Positions 54,053 to 61,135 of a stretch of DNA of 64,000 nucleotides are shown here, one piece after another. The notes below the pieces were generated by a model. The model was not told where the DNA came from and made no database searches. It saw only the letters and a list, made by a program, of their open reading frames with translations. Source of the stretch: Lewinella sp. IMCC34191. Its GTDB lineage: Bacteria; Bacteroidota; Bacteroidia; Chitinophagales; Saprospiraceae. The position numbers were made by a program, and so were the translations under genes. The stretch is taken from positions 1-64,000 of the forward strand of contig NZ_QNQZ01000017.1 of NCBI RefSeq assembly GCF_003390935.1. The letters are read 5' to 3'. The first letter of the stretch is position 1; each line of letters begins with the position of its first letter.

Positions 54053-54133
54053 TTCGCCTCACCGGCATTCGTCGGGCTTGCAAACCAATGGGGTGATTTC
54101 CGGCTTATATGAAGGCCTCACCGAATTCACTTT

Positions 54134-54853
54134 ATGCGCCGCAGCCTTCTCCTACTCCTTCCCCTCCTCCTGTTCGGATGTACCAGCCAGCAGATCAATC
54201 AGACCCTGCAGACGGTACTTAACGGCGGGTTATCCTCCCAGGACATCGCCAGCGGTCTTAAGGAAGCACTACGCATCGGCGCGCAGGAAGGAGCCTCGGA
54301 ACTTTCCCGCGAGGGTGGATACTACGATGACCTCACCTACCGCATCCTGCTCCCCGAAGAAGTGCAACGCGTGACGCAGCGGCTGCAGGCCGTACCGGGC
54401 TTCAGTGACCTGGAGGCCGTCATCCTGCGGAAGATCAATCAAGGTGCCGAGGATGCCGCCACCAAGGCCGCCCCCATCTTTGTAGACGCCATCCGGTCCA
54501 TGTCGATTCAGGATGCAGTGGGTATCCTCCGGGGAGACAACAATGCCGCCACCACCTATCTCCGGCAGAATACCTCCCAGGCGCTCACCGCCGAGTTCGC
54601 GCCGGTCATCAACAACAGCCTGGATAAATACGACGCCAACAAGCTCTGGCTGGATGCGGCCACCGCCTACAACAATTTCCCCCTTACCCGAAATAAGGTG
54701 GAAACCGATCTGGGGGCCTACGTGACGCAGCAAGCTCTGGACGGCTTGTTCAAAAAGGTAGCTCTCAAGGAAGAAGACATTCGGGAGAATGTCTCGGCTC
54801 GCACCAGCGACCTGCTGCGGCGCGTATTTGCGCAGCAGGATGCCGTCAATTAA
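54134..54853 (+). CDS. DUF4197 family lipoprotein
   Basis: A 239-aa lipoprotein (signal ending L-L-F-G-C). Features of DUF4197: G-L-S-S-Q-D-I-A-S-G-L-K-E-A-L near 33-47, P-E-E-V-Q-R-V near 79, D-A-V-G-I-L-R-G-D-N-N-A-A-T-T-Y-L near 127-143, and F-x-K-V-A-x-K-E-E-D-I-R near 211-222. Family function is unknown, helical and periplasmic. Confidence 0.85.
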   Translation: MRRSLLLLLPLLLFGCTSQQINQTLQTVLNGGLSSQDIASGLKEALRIGAQEGASELSREGGYYDDLTYRILLPEEVQRVTQRLQAVPGFSDLEAVILRKINQGAEDAATKAAPIFVDAIRSMSIQDAVGILRGDNNAATTYLRQNTSQALTAEFAPVINNSLDKYDANKLWLDAATAYNNFPLTRNKVETDLGAYVTQQALDGLFKKVALKEEDIRENVSARTSDLLRRVFAQQDAVN

Positions 54854-54871
54854 TCACAACCAACACACACT

Positions 54872-55762
54872 ATGAAAATTAAGGGTAGAAGAAAAAGCAG
54901 TAACGTCGAAGACCGCCGCGGCAGCGGGGGTGGCATGATGGGCGGCATGGGTAAGACCGGCAGCTTCGGCATCGGCACCGTCATCATCATGATCGTCGTT
55001 TTCTTCCTGGGCGGCAATCCGCTGGATTACCTGGGGATAGGTGGCGGCGGCGGCGCCGCGCCAGCACCCACCGAAACCACCCGGTCGGAAGGCGGAATAG
55101 CCACCGGCGAATCGAACGCCGATATCGTGCAGGTCACCCTGCAGGAAACCGAGGACACCTGGAACCGGCTCTTCCCCCAGCTTTACAACGGACAGTACCG
55201 CGAGCCCGTCCTCGTCATGTTTGAAGGCCAGGTACGCTCGGCCTGCGGCTTTGCCAGTGCCGCTACCGGACCGTTTTACTGCCCCGCGGACCAGAAGGTC
55301 TACATCGACCTCAGCTTTGCCGACCAGCTGCGACAGCGCTTCGGGGCTCCCGGCGACTTCGCCCTCGCCTACGTGATCGCCCACGAGGTGGGGCACCATA
55401 TCCAAAATCAACTCGGCTACAGCCAGCGCGTCAGCCAGGCCCGTAACCGGATGAGTGAAGAAGATGCCAACGCCATGTCCGTCCGCCTGGAGCTACAGGC
55501 CGATTACCTCGCCGGAGTGTGGGCACACGACGCCAAGCAGAACGCCGACCTGCTGGAGCAAGGCGATATTCAGGAAGGCATCCAGGCCGCCACGGCTATT
55601 GGCGACGACCGCCTGCAGATGGAATCCCAGGGCTACGTGGTTCCGGAAAGCTTTACCCACGGCACGTCAGAACAACGCGTCCGGGCCTTCACCGCGGGAT
55701 ACCAGACGGGTGACGCCAGCAAGGGGGCACTCGATAAGTACTTCAGTTCCCGGAACCTCTAA
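54872..55762 (+). CDS. Neutral zinc metallopeptidase, YpfJ type
   Basis: A 296-aa protein with a basic N-terminus (K-I-K-G-R-R-K-S-S), one membrane segment (about 36-52) and a periplasmic zinc peptidase domain with H-E-V-G-H-H near 171-176 and a glutamate further on (E-L-Q-A-D-Y-L-A-G near 208). It belongs to the YpfJ/KPN zinc-protease family. Its stop overlaps the convergent dusB stop by four bases. Confidence 0.9.
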   Translation: MKIKGRRKSSNVEDRRGSGGGMMGGMGKTGSFGIGTVIIMIVVFFLGGNPLDYLGIGGGGGAAPAPTETTRSEGGIATGESNADIVQVTLQETEDTWNRLFPQLYNGQYREPVLVMFEGQVRSACGFASAATGPFYCPADQKVYIDLSFADQLRQRFGAPGDFALAYVIAHEVGHHIQNQLGYSQRVSQARNRMSEEDANAMSVRLELQADYLAGVWAHDAKQNADLLEQGDIQEGIQAATAIGDDRLQMESQGYVVPESFTHGTSEQRVRAFTAGYQTGDASKGALDKYFSSRNL

Positions 55763-56829
55763 GCATTTACTTCGCCGTACACCTCCCCGATCTCTTCGAG
55801 GGTACCGTAAAGCTTTTCGGTGTCGAACTCCGTGACCAGCACCTTACGGTACTGCTTGATGTGGGGTAGCCCCCGAAAATAGTTGGTGTAGTGGCGGCGC
55901 ATTTCCAGGATGCCCAGGGTCTCGCCCTTCCAGTCAATGCTGCGATCCAGGTGCTCGCGCGCGGCGGCCACCCGCTCGGCTACCGTAGGTGGATCGAGGT
56001 GCTGACCGGTGGCGAAGTAGTGCTTTATCTCCCGAAAGATCCATGGATTACCGATAGAGGCCCGGCCAATCATGATGCCATCCACGCCGTAGCGATCGCG
56101 GTAGGCGGCGGCTTTTTCAGGATTGTCGATATCACCGTTACCAAAAATGGGAATGGTGACGCGGGGGTTCTCCTTGATCTTGCCGATGAGAGTCCAGTCC
56201 GCCTCCCCCTTATACATCTGCTTACGGGTACGCCCGTGGATGCTTAGTGCCTTGATACCGACGTCCTGCAGGCGTTCGGCGACTTCCTCGATGTACTTGG
56301 TTCCGTCGTCCCAGCCCAGTCGCGTCTTGACGGTGACGGGCAGGTCGGTGCGGTCCACGATCGCTTTCGTTAGCTCGACCATCTTCGGGATGTCCTGCAG
56401 GATACCGGCGCCGGCCCCCTTACAGACGACCTTCTTGACCGGGCAGCCGAAGTTGATGTCTAGCACCTCCGGCCGCGCTTCGGTGACGATATCCGCCGCC
56501 TGCACCATGCTGTCCAGGTTGGCACCGAAGATCTGTATGCCTACCGGCCGCTCGTAGTCGTAAATATCCAGTTTGGCGACGCTCTTGGTCGCATCCCGGA
56601 TCAGTCCTTCCACACTGATGAACTCGGTGTACATCATGTCGCAGCCCTGTGCCTTGCAGAGGGCACGGAAGGGTGGATCACTGACGTCCTCCATAGGAGC
56701 GAGCAGCAGGGGGAATTCACCCAGTTCAATATCGGCGATCTTAACCAAGGCGGAAAGCTTTTCGGGGTTGGGGCAACACGTAAAAGTACAAATGCGCGGC
56801 GGCAATGGTTGGACGGACCGGGAACCCAT
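55759..56829 (-). CDS. dusB: tRNA-dihydrouridine synthase
   Basis: A 356-aa flavoenzyme that reduces uridines in tRNA. Dus blocks: L-L-L-A-P-M-E-D-V-S-D-P-P-F-R near 41-55, D-I-N-F-G-C-P near 124-130 with the catalytic cysteine later in K-V-V-C-K-G-A-G-A-G near 132-141, V-K-T-R-L-G-W near 164, S-I-H-G-R-T-R near 197 and G-N-G-D-I near 229. Length and motifs fit the DusB subgroup. The ATG at 56829 adds 27 odd residues; a TTG at 56748 may be the true start. Symbol assigned by subgroup resemblance. Confidence 0.88.
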   Translation of the reverse strand: MGSRSVQPLPPRICTFTCCPNPEKLSALVKIADIELGEFPLLLAPMEDVSDPPFRALCKAQGCDMMYTEFISVEGLIRDATKSVAKLDIYDYERPVGIQIFGANLDSMVQAADIVTEARPEVLDINFGCPVKKVVCKGAGAGILQDIPKMVELTKAIVDRTDLPVTVKTRLGWDDGTKYIEEVAERLQDVGIKALSIHGRTRKQMYKGEADWTLIGKIKENPRVTIPIFGNGDIDNPEKAAAYRDRYGVDGIMIGRASIGNPWIFREIKHYFATGQHLDPPTVAERVAAAREHLDRSIDWKGETLGILEMRRHYTNYFRGLPHIKQYRKVLVTEFDTEKLYGTLEEIGEVYGEVNA

Positions 56830-56864
56830 AAGCTCACGAATGAGTTAGGAAGCAAATATCACCC

Positions 56865-57941
56865 GTGACCCCTAGCAAACTTTACCATCTCCCCTTCCTG
56901 CTTAGCCTCTTCATTTTTGCCTGCGGCCCCGCGCCCGAGACGACTGACGACGCCGGGTCAGGCTCCCCGCAACCGGAAGCAGCGGCTACCCCGGAATTGG
57001 TCGCGGAAATCGAAGGTGTCCAGGTGACGGGCATCACGGCGACCGACGGGGGGCGGATATTTCTCACCTTCCCCCGCTGGCGCAAAGGCGTGCCCTATAC
57101 CCTGGCGGAACTCGTCGACGGCTCCCCCCGCCCCTACCCCGACGCGGCGATTAACAGTTGGGACGTCGGGCAACCCGCCGGCGATAAATTCGTCAACGTA
57201 CAGAGCGCAGTGGCCGCCGGCGACACCCTCTACGTGGCCGATACCCGCAACCCGCTGATGGAGGGGCTGATCACGCCGCCACAGATCCACCTGTACGACC
57301 TGAGCACCAACGAGCGGGTAGCTTCGTATGACCTTCCCCCGGGTACCACGGTTCCGAGTACTTACGTCAACGACCTGCGTATCGACCAGCGGCGTCAACG
57401 GGTTTACTTCACCGATTCCGGGCAGGGAGCCCTCATGGTGCTGGACCTTACCAGTGGCGACAGTTGGCGGGTCCTGGACGGGCACCCTTCGGTGCAGGCC
57501 ACGCTCGATAGCCTGATCATCGACGGCACCCCCTGGACGCGGAAGATTCCTTCCGACGGCATCGCAATCGACTTGGTCAACGATCGCTTGCTGTACCATG
57601 CACTCTCCGGTTATACGCTATATGCCATCCCCCTATCCGTCCTGGCCGACCCGGACGCGGAAGATCCAGGGGGTGCCGTATCAAAAGTAGCCACTACGCC
57701 CGCCTGCGATGGCATGTGGCGGACCGGCGGACAAACGATTATGGCCGACCTGGAAAAAGAAGCCGTGGTGACCGTGACCGACGACGGGCGCGTGACCGTG
57801 CTGGCCGAGGGCGACGCGGTCGGCTGGGCGGACACCTTCACGGAGCACGACGACTGGCTATACTTCACGAATTCCAAGCTACCGGAAAGCGATTCGACGG
57901 TGGCGGATATTAATTACCCGATCTGGCGCATTCGCCTCTAG
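56865..57941 (+). CDS. Yellow/major royal jelly-like lipoprotein
   Basis: A 358-aa lipoprotein from a GTG start at 56865, with a signal ending L-F-I-F-A-C. The mature part is a six-bladed propeller of the MRJP/yellow family: N-S-W-D-V-G near 99, F-V-N-V-Q-S near 110, S-T-Y-V-N-D-L-R-I-D near 164 and S-D-G-I-A-I-D near 228. In the MRJP family most members are of unknown activity; bacterial members are often sugar lactonase-like. Function open. Confidence 0.8.
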   Translation: MTPSKLYHLPFLLSLFIFACGPAPETTDDAGSGSPQPEAAATPELVAEIEGVQVTGITATDGGRIFLTFPRWRKGVPYTLAELVDGSPRPYPDAAINSWDVGQPAGDKFVNVQSAVAAGDTLYVADTRNPLMEGLITPPQIHLYDLSTNERVASYDLPPGTTVPSTYVNDLRIDQRRQRVYFTDSGQGALMVLDLTSGDSWRVLDGHPSVQATLDSLIIDGTPWTRKIPSDGIAIDLVNDRLLYHALSGYTLYAIPLSVLADPDAEDPGGAVSKVATTPACDGMWRTGGQTIMADLEKEAVVTVTDDGRVTVLAEGDAVGWADTFTEHDDWLYFTNSKLPESDSTVADINYPIWRIRL

Positions 57942-57946
57942 TGTAG

Positions 57947-58067
57947 ACATCGGATGTGGCAGGGGCCGCCAGATTGGCTATTTAACTCATTACCGGCAAC
58001 CTATACTTTAACCATTTGTCTATATATGCCAGATTGACGGAAAATAAGCACCTGACACATCCGATGT
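57947..58067. promoter_or_regulatory. Twin palindromes before the enoyl-CoA hydratase gene
   Basis: ACATCGGATGT (57947-57957) and ACATCCGATGT (58057-58067) are both inverted repeats around a central base and complement each other, 110 bases apart. They flank a stretch with two direct copies of GCCAGATTG (57968 and 58028). A TACCTTCA box (58081-58088) lies right after the second palindrome, four bases before the ATG. The arrangement resembles a looping or paired operator of a TetR/FadR-type regulator. Confidence 0.65.
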
Positions 58068-58092
58068 TTCACCAACCCCCTACCTTCACCCC

Positions 58093-58851
58093 ATGAATAA
58101 CCAAGGCAGCGTCATCTCCGACCACCGCGACAACTGGGTCCGGATCGTTTTCTCCCATCCCGCACACAACAGCATGCCCGGTCACCTACTGGCCGAGCTC
58201 GTCAATCACATCGACGCGGCGGGGCGCAACGATGAAGTGAAGGCCATTCTCCTGCGCAGCGCCGGAGAGGAGACCTTCTGCGCCGGCGCCAACCTGGACG
58301 AGCTGCTCGCCATCCAGGATGAGGATGCGGGACGGGAATTCTTTATGGGTTTTGCCAACGTCATCCTGGCCATGCGCCGCTGCCCAAAACCCATCGTGGT
58401 TGCCGTGCAGGGTAAGGCGATCGGCGGCGGGGTGGGTATCGCCGCGGCGGCCGACTACTGCCTCGGCTGTCGCGCCGCGGAGGTAAAACTGAGCGAGCTG
58501 GCCATCGCCATCGGTCCCTTCGTAATTCTGCCGGCCTTGGTGCGTAAGATGGGTGTCGCAGCCGCTTCCGAGCTGTGCCTCGATACCCAGTGGCACGAGG
58601 CCAAGTGGGCCCGCGAGAAAGGATTGTACCAGAAGGTGTACGACGGCCCGGAGGAACTTTACCGCTTCGCCCGGGTGTTGGTTATTCGCTTGGCCAGCCA
58701 CAGTACCACCGCCGCTACCCGCCTGAAGCGAAGCCTGTGGAGCGGTACGGACGACTGGCCGCAACTCCTCGCCGAAAGGGCCAGCGTGACCGGGCAACTC
58801 GTGCTGGAACCGGAGGCGAAAGCCGCCCTGGCCAAATTCAAAAAGAAGTAA
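58093..58851 (+). CDS. Enoyl-CoA hydratase/isomerase family protein
   Basis: A 252-aa crotonase-fold enzyme. Conserved parts: F-C-A-G-A-N-L-D-E-L near 61-70 (oxyanion-hole loop), G-K-A-I-G-G-G-V-G-I-A-A-A-A-D-Y-C near 109-125, and a glutamate in L-S-E-L-A-I-A-I-G-P near 134-143 where catalytic residues of the family lie. It acts on acyl-CoA thioesters, hydratase or isomerase being undecided. A sirtuin gene follows ten bases later. A twin-palindrome region precedes it. Confidence 0.87.
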   Translation: MNNQGSVISDHRDNWVRIVFSHPAHNSMPGHLLAELVNHIDAAGRNDEVKAILLRSAGEETFCAGANLDELLAIQDEDAGREFFMGFANVILAMRRCPKPIVVAVQGKAIGGGVGIAAAADYCLGCRAAEVKLSELAIAIGPFVILPALVRKMGVAAASELCLDTQWHEAKWAREKGLYQKVYDGPEELYRFARVLVIRLASHSTTAATRLKRSLWSGTDDWPQLLAERASVTGQLVLEPEAKAALAKFKKK

Positions 58852-58861
58852 CCACCCTACC

Positions 58862-59572
58862 ATGTCCAAGCCCCACGTCGTCGTCCTTTCCGGAGCCGGT
58901 ATCAGCGCCGAGTCCGGCCTGCGCACGTTCCGCGACAGCAACGGCCTGTGGGAGGAGCACCGCGTGGAGGACGTGGCCACTCCCGAAGCATTCGCCCGTG
59001 ACCCGGAATTGGTCATGCGATTTTATAACCTGCGCCGCGCCCAGTTGCTGGAGGCTACCCCTAATCCCGGTCACCGCCGCATCGCCGAGCTGGAGAAGGA
59101 TTACCGCGTCACCGTCATCACCCAGAACGTGGACGACCTCCACGAGCGCGGCGGTTCCACCAATGTCCTTCACCTCCACGGAGAACTCACCAAGGTGCGG
59201 TCCGTACACCGGGAGGACGGCGAGATTCCCTGGACGGGTGATCTCGCCATCGGCGACCTGGACGAGGAGGGCAATCAACTCCGCCCCCACATCGTCTGGT
59301 TCGGCGAGGCCGTCCCCATGATAGAACGGGCGGTGGAGGAAATTGCCACGGCCGACGCCGTCATCATCGTCGGCACCTCCCTGCAGGTCTACCCCGCCGC
59401 CGGGCTGGTCGGCTACGCGCCCGACGATGCCCCCGTGCTGTACATCGACCCCAATCCAGCGGTGAGCTACGAATTGCGCGCCCGCAAGGACGTCCACGTC
59501 ATCGAGATGGGGGGTAGCGAAGGCATGGCCGTGGCTACCGATCTGCTGCGGGACCTGCTTACCACGGACTGA
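58862..59572 (+). CDS. NAD-dependent deacylase (sirtuin) without zinc cysteines
   Basis: A 236-aa Sir2 protein: G-A-G-I-S-A-E-S-G near 11-19, T-F-R-D near 22-25, T-Q-N-V-D near 87-91, catalytic H in L-H-L-H-G-E near 104-109, and G-T-S-L-Q-V-Y near 170-176. The Y-x-x-R of desuccinylase-type (SIRT5/CobB) sirtuins is present as F-Y-N-L-R-R near 53-58. The protein contains no cysteine at all, so the usual Cys4 zinc site is absent. It probably removes acyl groups from lysines and may act on products of the adjoining CoA metabolism. Its end overlaps the convergent SDR gene by 14 bases. Confidence 0.88.
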   Translation: MSKPHVVVLSGAGISAESGLRTFRDSNGLWEEHRVEDVATPEAFARDPELVMRFYNLRRAQLLEATPNPGHRRIAELEKDYRVTVITQNVDDLHERGGSTNVLHLHGELTKVRSVHREDGEIPWTGDLAIGDLDEEGNQLRPHIVWFGEAVPMIERAVEEIATADAVIIVGTSLQVYPAAGLVGYAPDDAPVLYIDPNPAVSYELRARKDVHVIEMGGSEGMAVATDLLRDLLTTD

Positions 59573-60296
59573 TCCCCGTTTCCGGACTATTATCGTAGCT
59601 GACGAACCGGCCGGTCGGACCGTCGGCATCCAGTAGCGCGTACTCCACGATGGGGGCGGCCCCTTCGGACACGTCGTTCGGACCGGAAAAATTATTGAAC
59701 TCCGTAGCCGTGTACCCCGGATCCACCACGTTCACCCGGAAGGGCGTGTCGCGCAGCTCGTAGGCCAGTACGGTATGGTAGGCGTTCAGCGCGGTCTTGG
59801 AGGGGCCGTAGGCGGCGAGCTTCACCTGGTAGTGGTTCCAGTCGGGGTCGTGGTGCAGCGTCAGGGAACCGAGGCCGGAGGTGACGTTCACGATCACCGG
59901 CACCGGCGCGTCCTTCAGCAGGGGATAGAAGGCCTGCACCATATTGACCGTCCCGAAGAGGTTCGTATCGTAGACCCGTTTCATCTCGGCCACGTCCATC
60001 GTCAGGGCGCTCTGCGGATAATCGCCGGCGATGCCGGCGTTGTTGATCAGGATATCCAACTGTACCTGCTTTCCGGCAATGGTCTCCGCCGCTTTCCGGA
60101 TGCTACCGGCATCGCTTACATCGACTTCTACCGGTTCTACCTGCGTGAGTCCGTCCTCCTTTAGTTTGGCCGCGGCCGCCTCTCCTTTTTCCAGATCCCG
60201 GCAACCCAGGTAGACGTACACGCCCCGCTGCAGCAGTTGACGGGTCACTTCCAGTCCGATTCCGCGGTTAGCGCCGGTGATAAATGCGTATTTCAT
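59559..60296 (-). CDS. Short-chain dehydrogenase/reductase
   Basis: A 245-aa NAD(P)-dependent enzyme; the start at 60296 is chosen because M-K-Y-A-F-I-T-G-A-N-R-G-I-G opens the Rossmann fold right at the N-terminus. N-N-A-G near 87 and the catalytic Y-x-x-x-K (YGPSK near 157-161) with the upstream serine are present. Resembles carbonyl-reductase-type SDRs. Substrate unknown. The Crp/Fnr gene lies just upstream on the same strand, suggesting regulation. Confidence 0.87.
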   Translation of the reverse strand: MKYAFITGANRGIGLEVTRQLLQRGVYVYLGCRDLEKGEAAAAKLKEDGLTQVEPVEVDVSDAGSIRKAAETIAGKQVQLDILINNAGIAGDYPQSALTMDVAEMKRVYDTNLFGTVNMVQAFYPLLKDAPVPVIVNVTSGLGSLTLHHDPDWNHYQVKLAAYGPSKTALNAYHTVLAYELRDTPFRVNVVDPGYTATEFNNFSGPNDVSEGAAPIVEYALLDADGPTGRFVSYDNSPETGISPW

Positions 60297-60360
60297 AATG
60301 CTTTGTTTTGTTTCCACAAAGCTCGGAGCCTGGCATGCGGGTGCCGTTGTCAAATGACAA

Positions 60361-60960
60361 CTAATTGTCCGTCCCCCTTGCTTCGTGGACCGGCACCAGG
60401 TTGCGGCGGATGCGGCTCAGCGAAGACTTGGTTACCCCGATGTACGACGCCAGGTAGTTCAGCGGGATGCGGTAGTGCAGCTCGGGAAAGCGCTCCATGA
60501 AGTTGAGGTAACGTTCCTCGGCGGTTTCGGAGAGCATGGGGCTGATGCGGTTCACCTTTTCAGTCATGCCGTGTGCCAGCAGGCGTAGAAACAGGGCATC
60601 CCAATCGGCGATGTGCTTCCCCAACTCGTCGAAGGCCGACCGGGAAATACACAGCGTCCGACAGTCGGTGATGGTTTCGACGTAGGCCATCGTCGGCAGC
60701 CCGTAGAGGAAGCTGCTTCCGTCGGTGGAGAAGTGTCCCTCGTCCACGAAGTATTTGGTCACTTCCTTCCCCGCTTCGGTGTAGTAGTAGATCCGGGTGA
60801 TCCCCTCCACGATGAAACAGAGCTCCCGGGGTATTTTCGCCGCTTCCATCAGCCGGGCTCCCTTCGGCAGACTTCGGGCGCGGGTGGCCTGCTCGATACG
60901 CCCGACTTCCTCCGGGCTTAGGGTACCGAACTGCCGTAGATAGTGAATTAATTCGTCCAT
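60361..60960 (-). CDS. Crp/Fnr family transcriptional regulator
   Basis: A 199-aa protein from the ATG at 60960 (the open frame is much longer upstream but includes no domain). A cyclic-nucleotide-binding-like beta-roll spans about 20-120 (L-P-K-G-A-R-L-M-E-A-A-K; E-L-C-F-I-V-E-G-I-T-R-I), and a short helix-turn-helix (L-N-Y-L-A-S-Y-I-G-V-T-K-S-S-L-S-R-I-R-R) lies near 168-187. It lacks the cysteines of an Fnr iron-sulfur cluster. Probable regulator of the SDR gene 64 bases downstream. Confidence 0.86.
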   Translation of the reverse strand: MDELIHYLRQFGTLSPEEVGRIEQATRARSLPKGARLMEAAKIPRELCFIVEGITRIYYYTEAGKEVTKYFVDEGHFSTDGSSFLYGLPTMAYVETITDCRTLCISRSAFDELGKHIADWDALFLRLLAHGMTEKVNRISPMLSETAEERYLNFMERFPELHYRIPLNYLASYIGVTKSSLSRIRRNLVPVHEARGTDN

Positions 60961-61029
60961 AAGGGTGCTTGCTTGGCGTCTACGTAGTAAGGTGCGGGGC
61001 GGGGGGTAGGTTGATGCGCCGGACGCGCT

Positions 61030-61053
61030 TATTTTTGGGCGCCGGAGCGCAGG
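61030..61053 (+). promoter_or_regulatory. -7 element TATTTTTG fused to a diverged dispersed element
   Basis: TATTTTTG (61030-61037) fits TAnnTTTG and is directly followed by GGCGCCGGAGCGCAGG, the dispersed element with two changed bases. It is about 98 bases before the TonB receptor ATG at 61136, and is the likely promoter. Confidence 0.55.
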
Positions 61054-61135
61054 AAAATTGCCTATCCGACAAACCGCAACAATTCCGGGCACCAATTCCC
61101 CAAGCCCGAACGTTGGCATACCTTTACCGATCTCT

